The position numbers were made by a program, and so were the translations under genes. A stretch of DNA of 64,000 nucleotides from DAOUAG01 sp034432935 (GTDB taxonomy: Bacteria > Chloroflexota > Dehalococcoidia > SM23-28-2 > RBG-16-64-32). The notes under the pieces were generated by a model that did no database searches, was not told where the DNA came from, and worked only from the letters and a program-made list of their open reading frames with translations. The stretch covers positions 54,978 to 118,977 of the forward strand of contig DAOUBD010000012.1 of assembly GCA_034432935.1 (NCBI GenBank), in the 5' to 3' direction. Numbering within the stretch: the stretch's first letter is position 1; every line of letters begins with the position of its first letter. This document shows, in pieces, positions 17,505 through 26,134 of this stretch.

Positions 17505-18713
17505 ATGATAGGCGCTCTCGATGGCATACGAGTCGTTGAACTCGGGCAAATGATCTCGGCGCCCTTCTGCGCCAAGATCATGGCCGACTATGGCGCCGAC
17601 GTCATCAAGGTGGAGCCGCCCGCCGGCGATGTCGCCCGCGCCTGGGGGCCGTTCCCTGGCGATATCCCGGACCCGGAGAAAAGCGGGCTGTTTTTCTTCC
17701 TTAACACCAATAAGCGCGGCGTGACCCTAGACCTGGAGAACCCGGAAGGCCGCGGCCTTTTCCTGGAGCTCCTGCGCCGCGCGGACATCCTCGTCGAGAA
17801 CCAGCGGCCGCAACAGATGCGGGCTTGGGGACTCGACTATGAGAGCATCGGCGCCATCAACCCCGATCTGGTCATGATTTCCATCACTCCGTTCGGCCAG
17901 ACCGGGCCCTACAGCGACTGGAACGGCTACGATATCAACGCCTTTCACCTGACGGCCTCCGGACACCGCTACCTGGGTCGCCCGGGCCAGGCGCCGTTGG
18001 AGCCCGGCACCTTCACGGCCGACTTCTTCGGCGCCTATGCGGCCGCGGCCTGGGGCCTGGCGGCCCTTTTCGGGCGGCCCCTGGTGGGCGGGGGCCAGCA
18101 GATCGACGTGTCATGTGCGGAGGTGATCGCAGCCCTGTTCACGGGCGCCGAGAACATCGGGGGCTACTATCAAGACGGGGTTTTCGAGCGCCGCACCGGC
18201 GTTGGGATGCCTCTGGGTGCCCCGGCCACCATACTTCCTTGCAAGGACGGCTACGTCTGGATGCTGGCCCTCGAGCCCGGTCAGTGGCGTGGCCTGGCCA
18301 GGGCTATGGGCGACCCCGATTGGACGCAGCTCGAAATGTTCCTGGACATGTTCACCCGCGCTCAGAACGCCGAAGCCATGTACCCACTCATCACAGAGTG
18401 GACGATGCAGCACACTAAGCAGGAGATCATGGACCTCTGCCAGGCCAACGGCTGCCCCACCACTGCCGTCTATAACGTCCAGGAGGTCGCCGAGCATCCG
18501 CACCTGAGGGCCCGGGAGTTCATCCGGGAGCTGGAACACCCAGCTCTCGGGAGGGTGAAGGACATCGGCGCACCCATCCGATTAGCCGAAGGGGTCCTGG
18601 GGCCCGTGCAGCCAGCGCCTCTTTTGGGCCAGCATAACCAGGAGGTGTACGGCACTCTAATTGGCAGGAGCAGCGAAGAGTTGGAGGAGCTGCGCCGGAA
18701 AGGAGTCATCTGA
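17505..18713 (+). CDS. CaiB/BaiF (class III) CoA-transferase 2
   Basis: A 402-aa family III CoA-transferase. GIRVVELGQMISAPFCAKIMADYGADV opens the Rossmann-like domain, LNTNKRGVTLDL follows, and the candidate catalytic Asp lies in FTADFFGA before GQQIDVSCAE. ATG 17505 has GAGAGGAG upstream. First of four plus-strand genes (three CoA-transferases and a crotonase) separated by gaps of 2-46 bp. It probably activates or recycles the acid produced by the crotonase-type hydrolase of the same operon (inference). Confidence 0.93.
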   Translation: MIGALDGIRVVELGQMISAPFCAKIMADYGADVIKVEPPAGDVARAWGPFPGDIPDPEKSGLFFFLNTNKRGVTLDLENPEGRGLFLELLRRADILVENQRPQQMRAWGLDYESIGAINPDLVMISITPFGQTGPYSDWNGYDINAFHLTASGHRYLGRPGQAPLEPGTFTADFFGAYAAAAWGLAALFGRPLVGGGQQIDVSCAEVIAALFTGAENIGGYYQDGVFERRTGVGMPLGAPATILPCKDGYVWMLALEPGQWRGLARAMGDPDWTQLEMFLDMFTRAQNAEAMYPLITEWTMQHTKQEIMDLCQANGCPTTAVYNVQEVAEHPHLRAREFIRELEHPALGRVKDIGAPIRLAEGVLGPVQPAPLLGQHNQEVYGTLIGRSSEELEELRRKGVI

Positions 18714-18715
18714 GG

Positions 18716-19936
18716 ATGCCTGGCAAGCTGCCTCTGGAAGGTGTGCGCGTTGCGAACTTCGGCTGGGGTTGGCTTGGGCCCGTCTTCGGCCAAACCCTGA
18801 GCTTCCTCGGCGCCGAGGTCTACAAGATCGAGTCGCGCGCGCGCATCGATATCAATCGCATGCTGCCTCCCTTCGCCGAAGGCATCCGGGACCCAGACCG
18901 CAGTCTTCAAAATCACGCCTGCTGGGCGGGCAACGGCAGCATAACCCTCAATCTCAAGAAGCCCGAAGCCCAGGAGCTGGCCCGCCGGCTGGTGGCCATC
19001 TCTGACATAGCGGGGGAAAACTTTGGCCCAGGCGTCATGGCCAAATTCGGCCTGGGATACGAGGACCTGCGCAGAGTGAACGAGACCATCATCCTGGTGT
19101 CCATGCCGGCCGCTGGCCTCTTCGGGACCCTCAAGGACGTTCGGACGTATGGCATGAGCCTGAGCAGCCTTGCGGGCCTCGATAGCACCACCGGATATGA
19201 TGACGGGGTGCCGGTTCCTTTCGAGAACGCCTTCGCCGACCCCCTGGGTGGCGTCGTTGGCGCGCTGGCCGCCGTCTTGGCGCTTTTCCACCGCCAGCGC
19301 ACGGGTCGCGGCCAGCACATCGACTACTCTCAGCAGGAAGGGGTCATGCAGATGATGGGGCCCCACTTCATGGACTACTTCTTCAACGGCCGCGTGGCCG
19401 GGCCCATCAGCAACAAACATCCTTTGCGAGCTGCGGCACCCCATGGGGTCTTCCCTTGCGCCGGAGACGACCGCTGGATAAGCATCGCCGTTTTCACCGA
19501 CCACGAATGGCTAGGACTCGTTCGCGCCATGGGGACGCCAGGCTGGGCAGCCGCCGCCGAGTTCAGCACCAGGGAAGCGCGAATTCGTAACATCGATGCC
19601 CTTCACGAGAGAATCGCCGCCTGGACTCGTGATCAGGATGATTACGAGCTGGCGGCCTTGCTTCAAAGACATGGCGTGGCCGCGGCGCCCGTCGCCAATA
19701 TCGCCGACCTTCTCGACGATCCCCACTACAAGGCCCGGGGCACATTTATCGAGGTCCAACACCCCCTGGGGTTCAAGGAGATGATCTACGGCTCCTACGT
19801 CAAGATGAGCCGTAGCCAGCCTCGCGTAAGGCCGGGGCCCTACATGGGGCAGGACAACGACTACGTCTTCCGGGAGCTCCTTGGCCTCTCGGAGGAACGG
19901 TACCGGCAGCTCAAGGAGGAAGAAGTCATATTTTGA
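18716..19936 (+). CDS. CaiB/BaiF (class III) CoA-transferase 3
   Basis: A 406-aa family III CoA-transferase starting 2 bp after the previous gene. The opening VRVANFGWGWLGPVFGQTLSFLGAEV is unusual in the family, with several aromatic residues in the first loop. NGSITLNLKKPEAQE and a candidate catalytic Asp in FADPLGG before GQHIDYSQQE are conserved. It is the most divergent of the three in this operon and so probably uses a different acid pair. Confidence 0.92.
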   Translation: MPGKLPLEGVRVANFGWGWLGPVFGQTLSFLGAEVYKIESRARIDINRMLPPFAEGIRDPDRSLQNHACWAGNGSITLNLKKPEAQELARRLVAISDIAGENFGPGVMAKFGLGYEDLRRVNETIILVSMPAAGLFGTLKDVRTYGMSLSSLAGLDSTTGYDDGVPVPFENAFADPLGGVVGALAAVLALFHRQRTGRGQHIDYSQQEGVMQMMGPHFMDYFFNGRVAGPISNKHPLRAAAPHGVFPCAGDDRWISIAVFTDHEWLGLVRAMGTPGWAAAAEFSTREARIRNIDALHERIAAWTRDQDDYELAALLQRHGVAAAPVANIADLLDDPHYKARGTFIEVQHPLGFKEMIYGSYVKMSRSQPRVRPGPYMGQDNDYVFRELLGLSEERYRQLKEEEVIF

Positions 19937-19982
19937 GCGCCGCCTTGCGCCGCTTGGAGGCGCATCGCGCGGGGAGGCCATC

Positions 19983-20741
19983 GTGACCACTCGCTTTCAA
20001 GATTACGCTAACAAGTACCAGAACATTCGAATGGAGCGTCGCAATGGCGTGCTTCAGATGACCTTCCACACGGACGGCGGCCCCATGGTCTGGAACGAGG
20101 TCACCCACCGGGAATTCGGCTACGCCTTCACTGATGTAGGGGCGGACCCCGAAAATCGGGTGGTGATCATCACGGGTGCTGGGGATGACTTTTGCACGCA
20201 GATCGTGGCCGACGACTGGGACCTTACGGCCCCCCGCAAGTGGGACAAGGTGTACTGGGAGGGCAAGAGGCTGATCCAAAACCTGCTGGACATCGAGGTG
20301 CCCGTCATCGCTGCTGTCAACGGCCCTTGCACCATCCACTCGGAGCTCGCCGTGCTGAACGACATCGTCCTCTGCTCTGATACCGCCTATTTTCAGGACG
20401 CCGCCCACTTCGCGACCTTCAACGCCGTACCCGGCGATGGCGTCCACGTCATCTGGCCTCTCCTTTTGGGCATGAACCGCGGCCGCTACTTTCTACTTAC
20501 GGGCCAGAAGATCTCTGCCCAGGAGGCCAAAAACCTGGGTGTCGTGGCAGAGGTGCTGCCCAAGGAGAAGCTCTTGCCGAGGGCCTGGGAGCTGGCCGAA
20601 GAGATGGCCCAGAAACCGATCCTCGCCCTCCGTTACACCAGGGTCGCCCTCACCATCCGCCTCAAGCGCCTCATGCAAGAGGCGACCGGCTACGGCCTCG
20701 CGCTGGAGGGTCATGGGCTGGTGGACTTCTCCTGCCCGTAA
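19983..20741 (+). CDS. 6-oxocamphor hydrolase-like crotonase-fold C-C hydrolase
   Basis: A 252-aa crotonase-superfamily protein. From memory of Rhodococcus 6-oxocamphor hydrolase, the full-length pattern matches closely (KYQNIRMERRNGVL, IEVPVIAAVNGP, NRGRYFLLTGQ, LLPRAWELAEE). All five residues reported at that active site have counterparts here: W37, H119, H142, D152 and E242 (W40, H122, H145, D154, E244 there). The usual CoA-hydratase glutamates are not in their normal context. The predicted reaction is hydrolytic retro-Claisen cleavage of a cyclic beta-diketone to a keto acid. The GTG start has GGGAGG 6 bp upstream. It lies between CoA-transferases that could activate its product. Confidence 0.78.
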   Translation: MTTRFQDYANKYQNIRMERRNGVLQMTFHTDGGPMVWNEVTHREFGYAFTDVGADPENRVVIITGAGDDFCTQIVADDWDLTAPRKWDKVYWEGKRLIQNLLDIEVPVIAAVNGPCTIHSELAVLNDIVLCSDTAYFQDAAHFATFNAVPGDGVHVIWPLLLGMNRGRYFLLTGQKISAQEAKNLGVVAEVLPKEKLLPRAWELAEEMAQKPILALRYTRVALTIRLKRLMQEATGYGLALEGHGLVDFSCP

Positions 20742-20746
20742 TCCAG

Positions 20747-21940
20747 ATGCCGTTCCTGAAAAACTACCGCCTCCTGGACCTGGCCTGGTTCGGGCCGGGG
20801 CCCTTCTGCGCCCGCCTCTTGGGCGACCTGGGCTTCGACGTCATCAAGATCGTCGAGGTCAACGCTGGCGCCGGTCGCCGCGGCGGGCGGCGTTTCCAGG
20901 TACCGCAGATCTTCCACCGGCCGACCCCCGACGCCAGGTTTCTCGGGATACGTAACGCGCGCAGCATAGCCCTGAACCTGAAGTCCGAAAGGGGCCTCGC
21001 CGTCTTCCAGCGGCTGGTTCGAGGGGCCGACGCCCTTCAGGAAGGCTTCCGGCCCGGGGTCGCAGACCGTCTGGGCATAGGCTACAAAGCGGTGAAAGCC
21101 ATCAAGCCTGACATCGTGTACGCCTCCATCACTGGCTATGGCCAGGACGGGCCCTACGCCCAAAAGCCGGGCCACGACCTTAATTATCTGTCCATCGCCG
21201 GTTTCATAGATATGAACGGCCGCGCCGCAGGACCGCCGGCCATACCGGGCACCGTCATAGCTGACTATGCGGCCGGCGGGATGTCGGCGGCTGTTCACAT
21301 ACTTGCCGCCCTCCTACGGCGCGAAGCCACAGGCCAGGGCGCCTACTGCGATGTCTCCATGACGGACGCCGCCTTTGAGATCAACAGCATCCTGGTCGAT
21401 ACGTACCTGGCGTCAGGGCTCGAGCCGCGCCGCGGCCAGACCCTCACTTCCGGGTTCTGGCCATGGTACGACGTCTACGAGACGAAGGATGGGAGATACA
21501 TATCTTTGGCCTGCGTCGAGCCCTGGTTCTACGAGTCCCTCTGCAAGGCGATTGGCCGGGAGGACCTCCTGGGCGGCCAGTGGGACCTGGAGCGCCGTGA
21601 ACAGACCAAGCGGGAGTTCACCGACCTCTTCAAGAGCGAGACCCGCGACCACTGGGTGAAAGTCTTCGCCAACGCCGATGTCTGCTTCGCGCCAGTGAAC
21701 TCCATCGCCGAGGCGGTGGAGGACCCCCAAATCCAGGCCAGAGGCATGGTGCGGCAGGTTGTGCATCCGCTCCATGGCAGGGCACGAGCCCTGGGCTCCA
21801 TGCTCAAGTTCGATGGACAAGAGATCGAGTATCGGCAATGGATAACGGAGCCCGGGCAGCACACCACCGAGGTGCTTCTAGAGGCTGGCCTCTCTCAGGA
21901 AGAGATCGACGACCTGCGGGCCGCGGGCGATATCGGCTAG
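20747..21940 (+). CDS. CaiB/BaiF (class III) CoA-transferase 4
   Basis: A 397-aa family III CoA-transferase, 5 bp after the crotonase gene and probably translationally coupled, as no clear ribosome-binding site is seen. It has LLDLAWFGPGPFCARLLGDLGFDV, NARSIALNLKSERG and a candidate catalytic Asp in VIADYAAGG before GAYCDVSMTDA. The 3' end overlaps the convergent DUF35 gene by 4 bp. Confidence 0.92.
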   Translation: MPFLKNYRLLDLAWFGPGPFCARLLGDLGFDVIKIVEVNAGAGRRGGRRFQVPQIFHRPTPDARFLGIRNARSIALNLKSERGLAVFQRLVRGADALQEGFRPGVADRLGIGYKAVKAIKPDIVYASITGYGQDGPYAQKPGHDLNYLSIAGFIDMNGRAAGPPAIPGTVIADYAAGGMSAAVHILAALLRREATGQGAYCDVSMTDAAFEINSILVDTYLASGLEPRRGQTLTSGFWPWYDVYETKDGRYISLACVEPWFYESLCKAIGREDLLGGQWDLERREQTKREFTDLFKSETRDHWVKVFANADVCFAPVNSIAEAVEDPQIQARGMVRQVVHPLHGRARALGSMLKFDGQEIEYRQWITEPGQHTTEVLLEAGLSQEEIDDLRAAGDIG

Positions 21941-22362
21941 CCCTCTGCCTCTGGTATCCGCCGGAACTTGGGCAGCGTTACCTCCTCGGTCACCTTTTCG
22001 AACACCACCTCCACCGGCATGTCCATCTGAATTTCGTCCGGTGGGCAATCCACCAGTGTCGTCACCAAGCGCACCCCCTCCTCCGTCTCCACCACCACCG
22101 CCGCGTACGGCACTTCGTTCATGAAGGCGGGGTGCATCGGCCGGGCCGCCACCGTCCAAGTGAAGACGCGGCCGCGTCCGCTGGACCTTGCCCATTCCCA
22201 GTTCCAGGAGCCGCATGAAGCGCACATCTCTCGCGGGACGTGCCGCCACTGGCCGCAGTCCTTGCATCGCTGGAATCGCAGCTCCCCATGCTTGCAATAC
22301 TCGTAGAACTGCTTCGTCATGCCCACCATGGCGGGTAGAGGCTTGCTGTATCCCGTGTCCAT
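21937..22362 (-). CDS. DUF35 Zn-ribbon/OB-fold protein, partner of thiolase-like protein 1
   Basis: A 141-aa protein with a four-cysteine zinc ribbon (C33, C36, C47, C50) followed by an OB-fold domain. DUF35 proteins form obligate complexes with thiolase-like partners, as ChsH2 does with Ltp2 in steroid side-chain retro-aldol cleavage. Its partner is almost certainly the preceding gene. GAGGGG precedes the ATG. Last gene of the 16 kb carboxylase/transporter operon. Confidence 0.9.
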   Translation of the reverse strand: MDTGYSKPLPAMVGMTKQFYEYCKHGELRFQRCKDCGQWRHVPREMCASCGSWNWEWARSSGRGRVFTWTVAARPMHPAFMNEVPYAAVVVETEEGVRLVTTLVDCPPDEIQMDMPVEVVFEKVTEEVTLPKFRRIPEAEG

Positions 22363-22380
22363 AGGGTCCCCTCGCGGAAA

Positions 22381-23550
22381 CTAACGCCTCAGTATGGCGA
22401 TGCTGCCATCGCCGAAGTCGCCCCAACCAGTAACCACGCCGATCTTAGCGTCAGGCACCTGCCGCTCGCCTGCCTGGCCCCGAAGCTGCCTCACGGCCTC
22501 CACCACATGGCTCATGCCCAGTACGTGGGCCTCTGACAGTAATCCACCGTGGGTATTCACCGGCAGCTCGCCGCCCAGCTCGATGCGGCCCCCCTCTACA
22601 AAGGGCCCCCCCTCGCCCCGCTTGCAGAACCCCGCCTCCTCCAACTGCTGGATGACTTCGAACGTGAAGCAGTCGTAGATCTCGGCGAAGTCGACGTCCG
22701 CAGGCGTGACCCCCGCCATGCGAAACGCCAGTGGCGCAGCGTACGTCAGGCCGACGGTGAAGATGTCACGCCGGTTGGTGATGTCGTCGGCGGGGTACGG
22801 GTGCCCTTCAGCGATTCCCATGATGTACACCGGCGGCTGCCGGAGGTCTCGCGCCCTTTCGGCGGTGGTAACGACCACAGCCGCGCCGCCATCCGATTCC
22901 AAACAGCAGTCGAACAGCCGGTAGGGGTCCGAGATGATGGGCGAGGCCATGTAGTCCTCCAACGTCATGGGCCGCCCGTACATGATGGCCTTCGGGTTTA
23001 GCTGGGCGTGCTTGCGCATGGCCACCGCCACGGCACCGAGGTGCTCCGGCTTGGTTCCGAACTCGTGCATGTGCCGTCGAGCCATGAGGGAAAACCATTG
23101 AAGCGGCGCCGTCAGCCCATACGGGATGTAGTAATCACGCGCTACTAGGCCTCCTGACATCGCCGCTTGATCCGTGGTTACGATCTCCCGCACGCGGCGG
23201 CCCGAGTAACCGTTCCAGCCGGCTGGCAGGAGGACGTAGTTGGCGATGCCCAGGACCACGGCCATGGCCGCCGACTGCAAGGCCGCCACCGAGGCCGCGC
23301 CGCCCATCTGGGAGGTCGCTGCGTAGCGAAGGTTCTCGATACCAAGGTTGACGGCGAAGTCCTCCGCTGTGTTGAGGTTGGGGAAGGGCAGCACGCCGTC
23401 TATGTCCTTCGGGGTCAACCCGGCATCCTCGATCGCCCGTATCGAGGCTTGTAGCTGGACCCCGAGTTGGCTGAGCCCGGAGCCCGGGCCGCGGGTGTAC
23501 TCCGTCTCGCCGATGCCTACGATGCACGCCCTATCCCGTAGGGACTCCAT
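22381..23550 (-). CDS. Thiolase-like protein 1 (Ltp2/SCP2-type, Cys-less)
   Basis: A 389-aa thiolase-superfamily protein. The position that aligns with the thiolase nucleophilic Cys is Gly84 (SQMGGAAS), so normal thiolysis is unlikely. It keeps a Tyr in IYDCF (Y292), a position close to the catalytic tyrosine reported for the Ltp2 aldolase, and the GFCKRGEGGPFV loop. The best guess is a retro-aldolase or C-C lyase acting on an acyl-CoA with its DUF35 partner downstream. GGAGG precedes the ATG. Confidence 0.87.
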   Translation of the reverse strand: MESLRDRACIVGIGETEYTRGPGSGLSQLGVQLQASIRAIEDAGLTPKDIDGVLPFPNLNTAEDFAVNLGIENLRYAATSQMGGAASVAALQSAAMAVVLGIANYVLLPAGWNGYSGRRVREIVTTDQAAMSGGLVARDYYIPYGLTAPLQWFSLMARRHMHEFGTKPEHLGAVAVAMRKHAQLNPKAIMYGRPMTLEDYMASPIISDPYRLFDCCLESDGGAAVVVTTAERARDLRQPPVYIMGIAEGHPYPADDITNRRDIFTVGLTYAAPLAFRMAGVTPADVDFAEIYDCFTFEVIQQLEEAGFCKRGEGGPFVEGGRIELGGELPVNTHGGLLSEAHVLGMSHVVEAVRQLRGQAGERQVPDAKIGVVTGWGDFGDGSIAILRR

Positions 23551-23570
23551 CTTCTTCGCCTCCGGCTACC

Positions 23571-24551
23571 TCAAGCAGCCTTCTTAACGCGTTTAGTGGG
23601 TTCGATGCCCGTGAGCTTTGCCAGGTTGAGGCCCAGTATCTTGGCCCGTATCTCGTCGGTGATCTTGGGGTAGCCCCAGTTCTGTACTAGTTCCTCCGGG
23701 ATATCAAAGTTCCGAATGTAGTCCACCACACGCTTGATGTCGTTGAAGGGAAGGTCAAGCCCCATCACGATCTTGTCAGGCCCGCACCACTCCAAGGCCT
23801 CGCCGATGATGTGGTAACCGCGGTAGGGGGCCCGCGCGAACCAACCGACGATGCCGGATATGCTCAGGTAAAGGTTGGGGTGCTTCGCGGCCAGGCCGAT
23901 GAGCTCCTCGTGGTAGGGCCAGCCCATGTGGTAAGCGATGATCTTCAGGTCCGGGAAATCCAGCAAGATGTCGTCCAACTGGATCGGAAGGGTGTACTTC
24001 CCGGGTTGGGGGACAACGTATGACTGGCCCGTGTGGATGGTCAAGGGGATCCCCAGCTCTGAGGCCTTGGCGTAGAAGGGCCACATGCGCTCGTCATTGA
24101 GGGGGCCGATGTCCTCCGGCTGGTACACCTTGCAGAGCTTGGCGTTTCGCTCTTTGACCAGGTACTCGAGTTCCCAGATGGCGTGTTTCACGCCACGGCG
24201 CAGCACCGGGCCCACGTTGCACTCCAGGTACATGCGGTCTGGATACGGTTCGATCTCCTTGAGGATGAAGCCGTTGGTGGACATGCAGGCGGCGCCCCCG
24301 AAGACGTCCATCATGGGCTCTCGAAGGGCAAAGGCCACGTCCACGCCCGCCTCATCCATGTACTTGATGAGGTTCTCCGCGCGGGGCGCTGGGAACTCTC
24401 CGTGCAACAGGCTGCGCCCGGACCAGGCCCGCATGACGCCCTCGACACTCTCCCACCACCGGCGCACATCCGGATAGTACATGAGCTCCGAGATGTCGCC
24501 GAACATGTGGCATTCGCTGATGGCCACGAAAAAATCGTTCCGGTCCGCCAT
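23571..24551 (-). CDS. Amidohydrolase family 2 protein
   Basis: A 326-aa TIM-barrel protein of the Amidohydro_2 group (hydrolases and non-oxidative decarboxylases). LTIHTGQ, IIAYHMGWPYHEEL, NLYLSISG and KIVMGLDLPF mark the barrel strands. The N-terminal HxH metal pair is replaced (SECHMF), so metal binding may be altered. AAGGAGGTCT precedes the ATG. It sits between the importer and a thiolase-like gene. A hydrolytic ring-opening or decarboxylation step fits the context but is inference. Confidence 0.82.
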   Translation of the reverse strand: MADRNDFFVAISECHMFGDISELMYYPDVRRWWESVEGVMRAWSGRSLLHGEFPAPRAENLIKYMDEAGVDVAFALREPMMDVFGGAACMSTNGFILKEIEPYPDRMYLECNVGPVLRRGVKHAIWELEYLVKERNAKLCKVYQPEDIGPLNDERMWPFYAKASELGIPLTIHTGQSYVVPQPGKYTLPIQLDDILLDFPDLKIIAYHMGWPYHEELIGLAAKHPNLYLSISGIVGWFARAPYRGYHIIGEALEWCGPDKIVMGLDLPFNDIKRVVDYIRNFDIPEELVQNWGYPKITDEIRAKILGLNLAKLTGIEPTKRVKKAA

Positions 24552-24598
24552 GTTAGACCTCCTTAGCTTCTGTGGTCGTTCATTGCTTACCTGTGAAC

Positions 24599-26134
24599 CT
24601 ATTGGCTAGTCGTCGCAACCACCTCCACCTCCTCGGTGGTCTCCCTCCCTTCGGACGCCACCAGGGCGCTACTGACAAGGCCTAACAGACCCCGCCATGT
24701 CAACGCCCTAAGCATCCCAACGAAGCCGATGAGCCCGGTGGGGAGGAAGAGCACGATAAGTATTAGGAACGCCCCGGCCATGGCGCCTCGCAGCGTCACC
24801 AACTGAAGGTCTGCTGTTACGGCGCGAAAGGCCCAGGCGAAGACGAACGCCAACACCACGACGCCGGCTGGCCGCGCGAGGCTCAGGACCGCTGGCCCCA
24901 GGCGCGGGTGTAGCAGTGACCCGACGCGGCGAATCTGGGCGTTCAACCAGCCGTTACGCAACAGCACAACCGCTGCTAGCAACAGGCCCACCATCACCAG
25001 GTACGTGTCGGAGCCCTGCTCGGTATCCACCGACACCGTTTCCAGCCCCTCCCTGTACACGTAGACCAGAAAGAAGGCGCCGATTAGAGAACCGGGAATG
25101 GACGCCATCCCGCCGATGACCATGGCCAGCAAGAGTTCTATGGACATGAGCACCGAAAACGAGTCCGGGGACACGAACCGGTTGCCAATGATGAACAGAA
25201 AGGCCCCGGCAAATCCGGCGTAGGCTGAGCTGATGGCGAATGCTGCCAGTTTTGTAGCCGGCACATTGACGCCTGTCGCCGCCGCAGCCAGCTCGTTATC
25301 CCGGACCGCCCGGAAGGCGCGTCCCACTGCTGAGCCCAAGAGGTTGTTCAGGAGCAAGACGCCGGCGCCCAGAGACAGCATCGTCAGCAGGTAGTACCAG
25401 CGTGCGTCCGATAGCCATCCCCAGTCCACCGGCGGCCCGAAGGACCTGGTGAAGAGGTTGATGCCGCCGCGCCCGCCCGTGATGCTGGCCAACTCCTCTA
25501 GCTTCATCACGGGAGTGAAGACCACCGCCAGGCCCAGGGTAGCGATGGCGAGATAGGGTCCGCTGAGCCGCAACGCTGGTATGCCTATAAGCAGTCCCGC
25601 CAAGGCAGCAGCGAGGGTAGCGATTATGACGGCGAGGGTGATGTTGACGTCCCATTCATGCACCAAAATGGCGGTGCCGTAGCCACCGATGCCCATGAAC
25701 GCCGAGTGACCGATCGACCCTTGGCCTGTGTACCCAGTCAAGAGGTTTAGGCCCAGAAGAGAAACGGCGGTGTAGGCGGCCACCGCCATCTGGCTAGTGC
25801 GAAAATCGTCTTCCGCTATGAAGGGCGCGACTACAGCGAGGCCCACGATGACCAGCAGCCAGGCCACCTGCCCGCCATGCCCCCCTTTGAGTGCCAGCAA
25901 CCGGCTCAGGACCATTCCCGCCAGAACGCCACCGGCAGCCGCGGCCACCGCAGCCACACCGTGGGGCGCGTTCGTCAGCTCGCTCAAGGCAGGAGAGAGC
26001 TCTCCTCGCGCCAGATGAGAAACAAGCTTGGGAACGCTGACCCCGCCCAGAAACGCGAAGAAGTACAGCGCGAAGACGAGGCCAGCGACCTCCGCGGGGG
26101 TCGGCGCCAGCGAACGGGCAGAGCGGGCCATCAT
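24599..26134 (-). CDS. livM: Branched-chain amino acid-type ABC permease LivM, extended
   Basis: Inner-membrane permease of 511 aa, clearly longer than the usual 300-360 aa. The LivM core (LLGLNLLTGYTGQGSIGHSAFMGIGGY, PALRLSGPYLAIATLG, and a VRDNELAAAATGVN loop) lies in the middle. Extra hydrophobic segments occur at both ends, including about 100 residues before the core and further membrane helices after it. It overlaps livH by 4 bp. With the tandem binding proteins at 3644-6611 it would form the importer of the island substrate. Confidence 0.93.
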   Translation of the reverse strand: MMARSARSLAPTPAEVAGLVFALYFFAFLGGVSVPKLVSHLARGELSPALSELTNAPHGVAAVAAAAGGVLAGMVLSRLLALKGGHGGQVAWLLVIVGLAVVAPFIAEDDFRTSQMAVAAYTAVSLLGLNLLTGYTGQGSIGHSAFMGIGGYGTAILVHEWDVNITLAVIIATLAAALAGLLIGIPALRLSGPYLAIATLGLAVVFTPVMKLEELASITGGRGGINLFTRSFGPPVDWGWLSDARWYYLLTMLSLGAGVLLLNNLLGSAVGRAFRAVRDNELAAAATGVNVPATKLAAFAISSAYAGFAGAFLFIIGNRFVSPDSFSVLMSIELLLAMVIGGMASIPGSLIGAFFLVYVYREGLETVSVDTEQGSDTYLVMVGLLLAAVVLLRNGWLNAQIRRVGSLLHPRLGPAVLSLARPAGVVVLAFVFAWAFRAVTADLQLVTLRGAMAGAFLILIVLFLPTGLIGFVGMLRALTWRGLLGLVSSALVASEGRETTEEVEVVATTSQ

